From positions 407,382 to 471,381 of the forward strand of contig NZ_BMNR01000001.1 of NCBI RefSeq assembly GCF_014646655.1: 64,000 bases of DNA, given 5' to 3'. Source of the DNA: Yeosuana aromativorans. GTDB lineage: Bacteria > Bacteroidota > Bacteroidia > Flavobacteriales > Flavobacteriaceae. Position numbers and translations under genes: made by a program. Positions 32,653-41,004 of the stretch are shown here, one piece after another (positions within the stretch are counted from its first letter, which is position 1; each line of letters begins with the position of its first letter). Below the pieces are notes generated by a model, which did no database searches, had not been told where the DNA came from, and saw only the letters and a program-made list of their open reading frames with translations.

Positions 32653-32730
32653 GGCGGGACTTGAACCCGCACGGCCATAATGGCCATTGGATTTTAAGTC
32701 CAACGTGTCTACCAATTCCACCACTTCAGC
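32646..32730 (-). tRNA. tRNA-Leu (anticodon UAA)
   Basis: An 85-nt class II tRNA. The acceptor stem is GCTGAAG / CTTCAGT with discriminator A. The anticodon stem TTGGA / TCCAA encloses CTTAAAA, giving TAA. A long variable arm (TGGCCATTATGGCC) and the T-arm GCGGGTTCAAGTCCCGC are clear. CCA is not encoded. It is transcribed after tRNA-Gly from the same promoter, and its 3' end forms part of the 44-bp direct repeat. Confidence 0.97.
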
Positions 32731-32758
32731 AACTTTGGTATATTTTAAAAAGTTTCAG

Positions 32759-32830
32759 AGCGAAAGACGGGATTTGAACCCGCGACCCTCACCTTGGCAA
32801 GGTGATGCTCTACCCCTGAGCTACTTTCGC
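32759..32830 (-). tRNA. tRNA-Gly (anticodon GCC)
   Basis: A 72-nt tRNA. Acceptor stem GCGAAAG / CTTTCGC with discriminator T; anticodon stem TCACC / GGTGA with loop TTGCCAA giving GCC; T-arm CGCGGGTTCAAATCCCG. CCA is not encoded. It lies 28 bp before tRNA-Leu in the same operon. Confidence 0.97.
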
Positions 32831-32866
32831 ATTATTTAAGAACGAGCAATATGATTATTGCGGATG

Positions 32867-32896
32867 CAAATTTAAAATATTTCTACTAAAACCAAA
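32867..32896 (-). promoter_or_regulatory. Promoter of the tRNA-Gly/tRNA-Leu operon
   Basis: On the minus strand TTTG (32893-32896) is followed after 18 bp by TAAATTTG (32867-32874), a full match to the Bacteroidota TTG / TAnnTTTG promoter, 36 bp before tRNA-Gly. Confidence 0.75.
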
Positions 32897-32926
32897 GGGT
32901 TTTTAATAAAATAATGGTTTTTATTT

Positions 32927-35545
32927 CTAGGCTCGTTTTTCTTTGATTAGCATGCGCTTAATTTCATTGAGTTTCATCAGCGCTTCAACGGGTGTAAGTG
33001 TATTAATATCAATATGTAAAATCTCATCCTTTATATTTTCAAGCAACGGGTCATCTAGGTTAAAAAAGCTTAATTGCATATCGTCTTGCAAGGTTTTTAC
33101 CGTATCTGATAGCTCTTCGCTGGAATGTGATTTTTCCAGTTTCTGCAAAATCTTGTTTGCCTTGTGGATGACTTGCTGTGGCATGCCTGCCATTTTTGCC
33201 ACATGAATTCCAAAACTATGGGCACTGCCTCCTTCAACCAATTTCCGTAAGAAAAGCACATGGTCTTTTAATTCTTTTACAGATACGTTGAAGTTCTTGA
33301 TCCGCTCAAAGGTTTCGGTCATTTCATTCAGCTCATGATAATGTGTGGCAAATAAGGTTTTTGGCTTAGCAGGATGCTCGTGCAAATATTCACTAATGGC
33401 CCATGCTATGGAAATACCGTCATACGTACTGGTTCCGCGACCAATTTCGTCCAGTAATACCAAACTCCTTTCAGAAATATTGTTTAATATGGAAGCCGTC
33501 TCATTCATCTCCACCATAAAGGTTGATTCGCCCATAGAAATATTATCGCTGGCACCTACTCTGGTAAAAATTTTATCAACAAAACCTATTCTAGCTGACT
33601 TGGCCGGTACAAAACTTCCTATTTGCGCTAATAGAACAATAAGCGCTGTTTGACGCAAAATAGCCGATTTACCAGACATATTGGGTCCCGTAATCATAAT
33701 GATTTGCTGTGAACTTCTATCTAAAAATACATTGTTGGCAATATAAGGCTCTCCAATAGGCAATTGCTTTTCAATAACGGGATGCCTACCATCTGAAATT
33801 TCCAAATCAAAAGACTCATCAATGATTGGATATACATAGTGATTATCTTTTGCTAATTGGGCAAATCCACACAAACAATCCAACTGGCCTATTAAAAAAG
33901 CGTTTTGCTGCACCGCCTTGATATATTGGTGTAGCCAACCTACCAACTCCGAAAACAACTGTTGTTCAATTGCTAAAATACGGTCCTCAGCTCCTAATAT
34001 TTTAGCTTCATACTCTTTGAGTTCTTCCGTAATATATCGTTCGGCACTAACAAGGGTTTGCTTTCTAATCCAGTCTTGTGGGACTTTATCCTTATGTGTA
34101 TTTCTAACCTCAATGTAATATCCAAAAACATTGTTGGAGGCTATTTTTAAGGATGTGATTCCTGTTCGCTCACTTTCGCGCTCCAACATGTTGTCCAAAT
34201 AATCTTTTCCAGATTTGGACAAGTCTCTTAAATCGTCCAGCTCCGAAGAAAATCCTGGTGCAATCGTGTTCCCTTTTAACACATTGACAGGTGCCTCTTC
34301 ATTTAAAGTTTCTTTTATTTTCTCCCTTAATACCTCACAGCTTTGAAGCGTATCCCCAATAATTTTTAAGGATTGATTGGTACAATTGGATGCAATGGCT
34401 TTTATGGGCACAATGGCTTCCAGTGAGTTTTTAAGCTGAATGACTTCACGTGGATTGACTTTTCCTGTGGCCACTTTTGAAATCAACCGCTCCAAATCGC
34501 CAATATGCTTAATGTGTTGTTGGATTTTTTGAAGGACCGTTTTCTCTTTAGTCAAATAATCAACCACTTCGTGGCGCTGTTTTATTTTGTCCAAACTTTT
34601 TAGGGGCAATGCCAACCAGCGTTTTAATAAGCGTCCGCCCATAGGCGAAATGGTTTTGTCTATAACCTGCAAGAGGGTTACAGCATTGGTATTGTTCGAA
34701 TTGTAAAGCTCTAAATTTCTGATGGTGAATTTATCCATCCACACATAATCGTCTTCTGCAATTCTTGAAATGGAACTGATATGTTGAATATTATCGTGCT
34801 GTGTTTCTGATAAATAATGCAAAACAGAACCGGATGCTATAATGCCTTCATACAGCTCTTCAATTCCAAAACCTTTAAGCGACTTGGTATTAAAGTGTTT
34901 AGTCAGGGTTTCGTAAGCATAATCGGCTTGATACACCCAATCTTCCATGTAAAAAACATGAAAATCATTTCCAAAAGTCTCGGTGAATGTGGTTCGTTTT
35001 TGTTTGGATACCAATACTTCACTGGGATTGAAATTCTGCAATAACTTATCAATGTATTCCGCATTGCCCTGTGAGGTTAAAAACTCCCCAGTAGAAATAT
35101 CTAAAAAAGCTACCCCAATATGATTTTTATCAAAATAAACCGAGCATAAAAAGTTGTTGGATTTTGATAACAATACCTCATCATTAAACGCTACGCCCGG
35201 CGTTACCAGTTCGGTCACACCACGCTTTACAATGCTTTTGGCAAGTTTTGGGTCTTCTAACTGGTCACAAATAGCTACACGCTCTCCAGCTTTTACCAGT
35301 TTTGGCAAATAGGTGTTTAAGGAATGGTGCGGAAACCCGGCCAACTCAGTTTCACTCTCACTTCCGGCACCACGTTTGGTTAAAATGATCCCTAAAATAT
35401 TAGCTGTTTTAACAGCATCTTCTCCAAAGGTTTCATAAAAATCACCCACACGGAATAACAACAACGCATCAGGATACTTTGTCTTAATCGTGTTGTATTG
35501 TTTCATCAAAGGAGTTTCCTTCTTTGTTTTGGATTTTGCTGTCAA
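32927..35545 (-). CDS. mutS: DNA mismatch repair protein MutS
   Basis: A protein of 872 residues. The mismatch-reading Phe-Tyr-Glu motif is at 36-38 (VGDFYETF). Connector, lever and clamp domains follow. The ATPase domain has the Walker A motif [13 protein letters not shown], the MutS signature segment [17 protein letters not shown], and the THYHELNE segment. It recognises mismatches and recruits MutL. The best start is a TTG at 35545: the next ATG (35506) would remove [12 protein letters not shown], a lysine-rich lead-in that is usual in Flavobacteriaceae MutS. It diverges from the DUF1573 gene. Confidence 0.98.
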   Translation of the reverse strand: MTAKSKTKKETPLMKQYNTIKTKYPDALLLFRVGDFYETFGEDAVKTANILGIILTKRGAGSESETELAGFPHHSLNTYLPKLVKAGERVAICDQLEDPKLAKSIVKRGVTELVTPGVAFNDEVLLSKSNNFLCSVYFDKNHIGVAFLDISTGEFLTSQGNAEYIDKLLQNFNPSEVLVSKQKRTTFTETFGNDFHVFYMEDWVYQADYAYETLTKHFNTKSLKGFGIEELYEGIIASGSVLHYLSETQHDNIQHISSISRIAEDDYVWMDKFTIRNLELYNSNNTNAVTLLQVIDKTISPMGGRLLKRWLALPLKSLDKIKQRHEVVDYLTKEKTVLQKIQQHIKHIGDLERLISKVATGKVNPREVIQLKNSLEAIVPIKAIASNCTNQSLKIIGDTLQSCEVLREKIKETLNEEAPVNVLKGNTIAPGFSSELDDLRDLSKSGKDYLDNMLERESERTGITSLKIASNNVFGYYIEVRNTHKDKVPQDWIRKQTLVSAERYITEELKEYEAKILGAEDRILAIEQQLFSELVGWLHQYIKAVQQNAFLIGQLDCLCGFAQLAKDNHYVYPIIDESFDLEISDGRHPVIEKQLPIGEPYIANNVFLDRSSQQIIMITGPNMSGKSAILRQTALIVLLAQIGSFVPAKSARIGFVDKIFTRVGASDNISMGESTFMVEMNETASILNNISERSLVLLDEIGRGTSTYDGISIAWAISEYLHEHPAKPKTLFATHYHELNEMTETFERIKNFNVSVKELKDHVLFLRKLVEGGSAHSFGIHVAKMAGMPQQVIHKANKILQKLEKSHSSEELSDTVKTLQDDMQLSFFNLDDPLLENIKDEILHIDINTLTPVEALMKLNEIKRMLIKEKRA

Positions 35546-35671
35546 AAAATATAAACCTTTAGTTACTTATTTTGTTTTCATGCGAATTTAGTCAATTTAA
35601 AAGTTGTTATAAAATTATGTTAAAAATAAAATTCTAAGCCTCAACACATCACACCTTTAAATAAGTTTTCA

Positions 35672-35679
35672 TAGATTTG
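35672..35679 (+). promoter_or_regulatory. -7 element of the DUF1573 gene
   Basis: TAGATTTG matches the Bacteroidota consensus TAnnTTTG, 34 bp upstream of the start codon. A TTG at -33 is not clear. Confidence 0.5.
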
Positions 35680-35713
35680 GCTTTAGTATTAAACCTAAAA
35701 TACATTTAAAACC

Positions 35714-36151
35714 ATGAAAAAAATTGTTTTACTAAGCTTTACTTTGCTAGGAATGGTATTTACAGGAGTGTCCCAAACTGCTACTAAAGTGGCCGAAGCA
35801 CAAGCTGTATCCAAAGACGATGGCGCCAAAATTGAGTTTGAAACTGAGACCATAGATTATGGAACCATTGAGAACAATGCCGATGGAAACAGAGAGTTTA
35901 AGTTTACCAACACCGGTAACGCCCCTTTAGTAATTACCAATGCCAAAGGGTCTTGCGGGTGTACCGTGCCTACATGGCCAAAAGAAGCTATTGCTCCTGG
36001 AGAATCATCTGTTATCAAAGTACATTACGCTACTAACAGAACTGGTGCGTTTTCCAAAAGTGTTACCTTGATTTCTAACGCAGTGAATGCACCTACCAAG
36101 GTCCTTCATATTAAAGGTACTGTCAATCCTCCTAAACCAGCTGACAAATAA
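35714..36151 (+). CDS. DUF1573-domain secreted protein
   Basis: A protein of 145 residues with a signal peptide (1-20, ending GVSQ). The DUF1573 domain (about 45-140) is an Ig-like fold related to ASPM/SPD-2/Hydin modules: IDYGTIENNADGNREFKFTNTGNAPLVITNAKGSCGCTVPTWP with the conserved CGC, and the return strand KVHYATNRTGAFSKSVTLISN. Such proteins are very common in Bacteroidota and lie in the periplasm or on the surface; no biochemical role is established. It is a single gene ended by a strong terminator. Confidence 0.9.
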   Translation: MKKIVLLSFTLLGMVFTGVSQTATKVAEAQAVSKDDGAKIEFETETIDYGTIENNADGNREFKFTNTGNAPLVITNAKGSCGCTVPTWPKEAIAPGESSVIKVHYATNRTGAFSKSVTLISNAVNAPTKVLHIKGTVNPPKPADK

Positions 36152-36185
36152 TAATACAAGGAACCAAGTTTTTTAAAATACATGA

Positions 36186-36218
36186 TAAAACTTCCTTTTA
36201 AAAGGAAGTTTTTTTTTT
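36186..36218 (+). terminator. Terminator after the DUF1573 gene
   Basis: AAAACTTCCTTTT / AAAAGGAAGTTTT with almost no loop, followed by about ten T. The A-run on the left makes it symmetric, so it may act in both directions. Confidence 0.85.
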
Positions 36219-36231
36219 GAATATTTGCATT

Positions 36232-36768
36232 ATGAGAAAACTAAAGAACAGCGAGTTGGACCGATTGAGTGTGGACGATTTTAAATCGGTTGCAAAAACA
36301 CCACTCATTATTGTGTTGGATAATATTCGCAGTCTTAACAATATAGGCTCGGTGTTCAGGACCAGTGATGCTTTTTTGGTTGAAAAAATTTACCTCTGTG
36401 GCATTACGGCCACCCCACCGCACAAAGACATTCACAAAACTGCTTTGGGTAGTACCGAAACCGTAGCTTGGGAGTATGCTGAAAACACTTTGGACTTAGT
36501 TGAAAAATTAAAATCTAACGGTGTGAAAATCTGCTCTATTGAACAAGCTGAAAACGCTACCATGCTCAACGACTTTATACCTGAACAACAAACAACATAC
36601 GCTTTGGTTTTTGGCAATGAAGTAAAAGGTGTTGCTCAAAAAGTTGTTTCGGCCAGTGATATGGTGATTGAAATCCCGCAGTTTGGCACCAAACATTCTC
36701 TAAATATTTCAGTAAGCGCCGGTGTGGTGATTTGGGATGTGTTTTCTAAGTTGAAAACAAAAGGTTAG
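36232..36768 (+). CDS. SpoU/TrmH-family RNA 2'-O-methyltransferase
   Basis: A protein of 178 residues. Motif 1 is IIVLDNIRSLNNIGSVFRTSDAF, motif 2 is YALVFGNEVKGV and motif 3 is EIPQFGTKHSLNISVSAGVVIWDVF, which together define the trefoil-knot SPOUT methyltransferases of the TrmH group. It would use S-adenosylmethionine to methylate a ribose in tRNA or rRNA; the target cannot be told from sequence. The ATG at 36232 is used; an upstream in-frame TTG at 36217 lies inside the terminator T-run and is rejected. Confidence 0.93.
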   Translation: MRKLKNSELDRLSVDDFKSVAKTPLIIVLDNIRSLNNIGSVFRTSDAFLVEKIYLCGITATPPHKDIHKTALGSTETVAWEYAENTLDLVEKLKSNGVKICSIEQAENATMLNDFIPEQQTTYALVFGNEVKGVAQKVVSASDMVIEIPQFGTKHSLNISVSAGVVIWDVFSKLKTKG

Positions 36769-37011
36769 AAGCGAATCGTTTGCTTGTCAAATAGAGCAGT
36801 TTCCTTTATAAAATTGTATCAAAAGGTCTAGCCAATTTCAATTCAAGCTCCCCTTTCCAAAAATTTCATTTAATCTGATTTTTTTTAGAATAACTAACTT
36901 AGCTTGCCAGACGATAAGATTGATTGAAACAGAATAATATCTTAAATTAACTACAAGATTCTAAACAGTACGCAACCAAACAACTTAAATTGTATCTAAT
37001 AGAAAAAACCA

Positions 37012-37410
37012 ATGAAACAAATTAAAACAATATTTTTATTATTGCTGACCATTTTTTCCATTAGTTGTACTCAGGATAATTCAGAATCAGACAGACAATA
37101 TAATATAAAAAACAATAGTTGTTCAGAAATAAAAGGAACGGAATACAGTATCTGTTTGGAGTATGTAAATGATTCTAGATGTCCCTCTAATGGAAATTGT
37201 ATATGGGAAGGTAATGCATCTGCTAATTTTGTATTGAATTCAAAAACTGAAAACAAGTCTTTTACATTAAACACTCAGAAAAATTTCCAACGAGATACAA
37301 TACTAAATGGATTAAAGATTGAATTAGTTAGTGTTTCGCCTTACCCGTTATTGAACAGCACTACCAATCAGAATGATTATTCGGTTAAAATTAATATTTA
37401 CATGGAATAA
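37012..37410 (+). CDS. Small lipoprotein with conserved Cys/Trp motif, function unknown
   Basis: A protein of 132 residues with lipidated Cys19 (SISC). The mature part holds the segment DSRCPSNGNCIWEGNA (about 54-69), a pattern seen in many Bacteroidota lipoproteins of unknown role, and short beta strands after it. Two further cysteines at about 37 and 48 could form disulfides with this pair. It stands alone between the methyltransferase and the fucosidase, about 240 bp after the former. Confidence 0.75.
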   Translation: MKQIKTIFLLLLTIFSISCTQDNSESDRQYNIKNNSCSEIKGTEYSICLEYVNDSRCPSNGNCIWEGNASANFVLNSKTENKSFTLNTQKNFQRDTILNGLKIELVSVSPYPLLNSTTNQNDYSVKINIYME

Positions 37411-37531
37411 AAAAATTGCAACTTAAATTGCCAGTTTCCTTATAAAATTAATTACAAATTAAATCAAACCTAAAAAATCAGTCCTCACAAATGGCATCCA
37501 GAACACTTAAATTAATATTAAAAAACACATA

Positions 37532-38872
37532 TTATTGAATTTTAAGCTTAATAACAGTTATTATATCATCTTGTGAATTGTCATTCCTTTTTATTGTAAT
37601 TAAACCTTTGTCTTGTTTAAAATCAACTGTTTCATCAGTAGCTAAATAAGTTGCCTCTTTAATTTTTGTTCCACTATACGGTATTTGCAATGTTCCGTTG
37701 TCAGGCCAATTAATGATGTACACAAATATGGTATTACCTTTTTGGGTAGTGCCGCCCCAATCATCATTGAATGGAATAGGGCCGCCCCGTGTACCATATA
37801 CAGCTTCACCATTTGTCTTAAGCCATGCACCCATTCCTTGTAATCGGGTGACTTGCAATGGTTCTATCTCGCCATCAGCATTCGGGCCTACATTAAGCAA
37901 AAAATTACCACCCATACAAATTACTTTTACAAATTTGGTTAGAAGAAATTCCAATGGGCGCACTTCTGCATTGGGTTTCCATCCCCAACCGCCTTTTGAT
38001 ATGGTAAAACAACGTTCCCAAGGCCTATCGGTCTGCATGCCGCCATCTTCTTTTTCCCGAGTATCAAAATCGCCTTTCCAACCACTTCTGGGATTGATAA
38101 CAATTTTGGGTTGTAATTCCCTAACAATGCTGTTCAAACGTAAAGGCTCCCAAGAAAAATCACCCGTGTATGGTTTGTCCTTGGGTCTGGCATGCCAACT
38201 GGGTGAAGATCCTCCAAATTCCAGTCCGCCCAATCCTAGCCACTCATCTTCACCACCATCGTACCACAATAAATCTATTTTGCCATAATCACTCATCAGT
38301 TCGCGTATCTGTCCATAGGTTTGCGACTTCATTTCCTCTGCGCTGGCCCGATACATGGAAGGGAAAAAGAAGCCAGGAAAACGCCAATCCAAAGGCGAAT
38401 AATAAAACCCAACTTTTAAACCCTTATCCCGTGCAGCGTTGACATAATCTCTAACAAAATCCTTTTTGGCCGCACTGTGCATGCTGTTGAATTGGTCTTT
38501 GCTGGCCTCGCTATCCCAAAGTGCAAAACCATCATGGTGCTTGGTGACCAATACCATATATTTCATACCTGCTTCCTTTGCAATAGTTGCCCATGTATTA
38601 GCATTGAATTTAGGGGCATCAAACTCTTTGGCCAAGTTGGCATAGGTATCTTTATCAATACGTTTATTGAACATGACCCACTCTCCTTTTCCGATAATGG
38701 AATACAAACCCCAGTGAATGAACATACCAAACTTGGCGTCTTTAAACCATTCCATATCTTGCTGCGGCAATAATAGTTCGTCTTCATTCAAAACTTTTTT
38801 TTGAGCATAAAATAAGCTACTGTTCATGAAGAATAGGAATAATATTAAACAATATGTGTTTATGCTTTTCAT
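37532..38872 (-). CDS. GH29 alpha-L-fucosidase, secreted
   Basis: A protein of 446 residues with a signal peptide (1-23, ending FYAQ). The GH29 barrel is clear: WFKDAKFGMFIHWGLYSI (about 42-59), YMVLVTKHHDGFALWDS (105-121), and the nucleophile Asp205 in IDLLWYDGG. The acid/base cannot be assigned with confidence by eye. It removes terminal alpha-L-fucose from glycans, probably in the periplasm. It is a single gene outside the two PULs, oriented minus, and could serve the sulfated polysaccharide locus or another one elsewhere. The C-terminal beta domain (from about 360) is present, so the gene looks complete. Confidence 0.94.
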   Translation of the reverse strand: MKSINTYCLILFLFFMNSSLFYAQKKVLNEDELLLPQQDMEWFKDAKFGMFIHWGLYSIIGKGEWVMFNKRIDKDTYANLAKEFDAPKFNANTWATIAKEAGMKYMVLVTKHHDGFALWDSEASKDQFNSMHSAAKKDFVRDYVNAARDKGLKVGFYYSPLDWRFPGFFFPSMYRASAEEMKSQTYGQIRELMSDYGKIDLLWYDGGEDEWLGLGGLEFGGSSPSWHARPKDKPYTGDFSWEPLRLNSIVRELQPKIVINPRSGWKGDFDTREKEDGGMQTDRPWERCFTISKGGWGWKPNAEVRPLEFLLTKFVKVICMGGNFLLNVGPNADGEIEPLQVTRLQGMGAWLKTNGEAVYGTRGGPIPFNDDWGGTTQKGNTIFVYIINWPDNGTLQIPYSGTKIKEATYLATDETVDFKQDKGLITIKRNDNSQDDIITVIKLKIQ

Positions 38873-39017
38873 GTGTAAGATTGATTAGTTATTGACATAA
38901 AATTAACTATTAAACTGAATAGACTGCGTATGTTGTGCGTTCAATTTAAAGGGACATATCATTCAAATATGGCTGAAGGCTTCTACTTTCAAGTTTAGAA
39001 ATTTGAAAGCATCCAGA

Positions 39018-40145
39018 TCACTCTCTACAAATAGTATCCAATATGCTTAGATAATCTTCACGGTTAGCAACAAAATCTTTCTCAGAAATATCAATGATCT
39101 TCACATTAAAATCTGTTTGGCTTTTTAAAAACTCCAAATAGCCCGTATTGATTTTATCAAGGTAGTCATTGGCAATATTCTGTTCATAGTCACGTCCACG
39201 CTTTTTAATATTATCCTGAAGACGCTCGGTGTTTTGATATAGGTACACATACAAATCGGGCTTTCGTAAATCTTTGTACATCAAATAAAACAGTTTTCTG
39301 TAAAGCTTGAACTCATCTTCTGGTAAGGTAATCTTTGAAAAAATCAGTGATTTAAACACATCATAATCGCTTACAATAAAATCCTTGAACAGATCCAGTT
39401 GCGATAAATCATCACTTATTTGTTGGTAACGGTCTGCCAAAAATGACATCTCCAAGGTAAAGGCATACCGTTGGGCATCTTCATAAAACTTTGGCAAAAA
39501 AGGGTTATCGGCAAAGCGCTCCAAAATAAGCTTCGCATTAAAATCATGTGCTATCTTGGTTGCCAAGCTTGTTTTTCCAGCACCAATGTTACCTTCTATT
39601 GCAATGTAATTGTAGTTAGAAAAATTGTGTTGTTTGCTTGGGTTTTTCAACCAAATATTAATAGGCTCAAAATGACTGTTATCTTCACAGTTTTGTAACA
39701 AACCAGTAATGTCTTGCTTTAATTCAGGGTGCATCATTTTTGGGGCAAAATCATGCAAAGGTTGTAATACAAACTTACGCTTATGCATTTCCGGATGCGG
39801 TACCTGAAGGGTTTTTGAATTAATAACATCATCATCAAAAAAAAGAATATCCAAATCTATGGTTCTGGATTCATAGCCTGTTTTTTTGGTGCGAACACGC
39901 CCCAATTGCTTTTCTATGGCGAGCAATATTTTTAAAATCGCTTTGGGTTGTAGTTCTGTTTCTATACGAATACATGTGTTTAAAAAATCGTCACTTTCAA
40001 AACCAAAAGCCGGACAATTATAGACTCTTGATATGACATCAATCTTACCTATCTTATTGTAAATAAGATTTATAGCATCTTGAAGATTTTTAAAACGATC
40101 GCCTTTATTACTCCCTAATGATATGTATACAATGTGTGAATCCAT
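39018..40145 (-). CDS. folK: Bifunctional HPPK (FolK) - deoxynucleoside kinase fusion
   Basis: A protein of 375 residues from the ATG at 40145. The N-terminal domain (about 1-150) is 6-hydroxymethyl-7,8-dihydropterin pyrophosphokinase: YISLGSNKGDR start and signature RTIDLDILFFDD at about 94-105. The C-terminal domain (about 175-375) is a deoxynucleoside kinase of the dCK/dGK type: P-loop GNIGAGKT at 185-192, LILERFADNPFLPKFYED, and KRGRDYEQNI in the lid. One chain therefore combines a folate-pathway enzyme with dNTP salvage. The fusion is not a frameshift artefact, since a single frame covers both. It diverges from the queuosine-precursor transporter gene. Confidence 0.93.
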   Translation of the reverse strand: MDSHIVYISLGSNKGDRFKNLQDAINLIYNKIGKIDVISRVYNCPAFGFESDDFLNTCIRIETELQPKAILKILLAIEKQLGRVRTKKTGYESRTIDLDILFFDDDVINSKTLQVPHPEMHKRKFVLQPLHDFAPKMMHPELKQDITGLLQNCEDNSHFEPINIWLKNPSKQHNFSNYNYIAIEGNIGAGKTSLATKIAHDFNAKLILERFADNPFLPKFYEDAQRYAFTLEMSFLADRYQQISDDLSQLDLFKDFIVSDYDVFKSLIFSKITLPEDEFKLYRKLFYLMYKDLRKPDLYVYLYQNTERLQDNIKKRGRDYEQNIANDYLDKINTGYLEFLKSQTDFNVKIIDISEKDFVANREDYLSILDTICRE

Positions 40146-40187
40146 GATAATTAATGGCAAAATAACTAAAAGAAAATCACTTTAACC

Positions 40188-40195
40188 TATATTTG
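40188..40195 (+). promoter_or_regulatory. -7 element of the queuosine transporter gene
   Basis: TATATTTG matches TAnnTTTG, 22 bp before the start codon. No clear TTG at -33. Confidence 0.5.
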
Positions 40196-40217
40196 TGAAA
40201 ACTGTTAATAAGTTTCT

Positions 40218-40922
40218 ATGACATTGAAAGACAAGCTCGCGGCACAACGTATTTACTTCATTTTGGGTGCTCTTTTTATTACCTCATTAGTTGTTTCAAA
40301 TTTAATTTTTCAAAAATTCTTTTACTGGTATCCATTTCATATTGAGATTTTTGGAACCAAGCTTTTTGAAATTTCCGTTGGTATCTTGCCATATCCCATT
40401 ACCTTTTTAATTACTGATTTAATCAGTGAGATTTACGGAAAAAAACGCGCCAACCAAATTGTGGTAACTGGTATTTTTGCATCGTTGTTTTCTTTATCCA
40501 TTGTATTTGTTTCTAACCTAGTTCCTGCAACAAGCTGGTCGCCAGTTGGCAATGAGATGTTTTCAACGGTTTTCGGGAATACGGCCGTAGCCGTTTTTGC
40601 AAGTATGCTAGCGTATTTATTTGCACAATTTATTGATATACAGATTTATCATTTTTGGAAACGGGTAACCAAAGGCAAACACTTGTGGATACGCAATAAT
40701 TTTTCAACATTTTCATCACAATTTGTAGATACACTGACCATTTTGATTTTAATGTGTTCGTTTGGAATTATTGACTGGAGCCGTTTTGAAGGCTTGCTTG
40801 TCGCCGGGTTTTTGTTTAAAGCCTTTATAGCCTTGTGCGACACACCATTTTTGTATTTAGGTGTGTTTTTGTTTAGAAAACGCTTTAAAATACAAGTCAA
40901 TGAAGAAATTGAATTGTTGTAA
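40218..40922 (+). CDS. Queuosine precursor transporter (VUT family, YhhQ-like)
   Basis: A protein of 234 residues with about six hydrophobic segments. Family motifs are visible: YPITFLITDLISEIYGKKRANQIV (about 57-80), WSPVGNEMF, the basic loop IQIYHFWKRVTKGKHLWIRNN and FSSQFVDTLTILIL. These proteins move queuosine precursors such as preQ0 or preQ1 across the inner membrane for tRNA modification. It is monocistronic as far as the sequence shows. Confidence 0.9.
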   Translation: MTLKDKLAAQRIYFILGALFITSLVVSNLIFQKFFYWYPFHIEIFGTKLFEISVGILPYPITFLITDLISEIYGKKRANQIVVTGIFASLFSLSIVFVSNLVPATSWSPVGNEMFSTVFGNTAVAVFASMLAYLFAQFIDIQIYHFWKRVTKGKHLWIRNNFSTFSSQFVDTLTILILMCSFGIIDWSRFEGLLVAGFLFKAFIALCDTPFLYLGVFLFRKRFKIQVNEEIELL

Positions 40923-41004
40923 TTATTAGAAAAGTTAACAAAAATTTAGTGCAAATATCATCTTTTATGATGCAATTTTACGTATATTCTCTATAAACTA
41001 TCTT

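Noticed and set aside
36217-36231. Upstream TTG start for the SpoU methyltransferase
   Set aside because: It lies in the terminator T-run; the ATG at 36232 gives the expected N-terminus.
37698-38288. Long plus-strand open frame (196 codons) opposite the GH29 gene
   Set aside because: It is antisense to a well-supported fucosidase with intact motifs and has no recognisable domain or signal.
38987-39010. Hairpin CTTTCAA / TTGAAAG after the folK fusion
   Set aside because: Only seven pairs, wide loop and no T-run; too weak to call a terminator.
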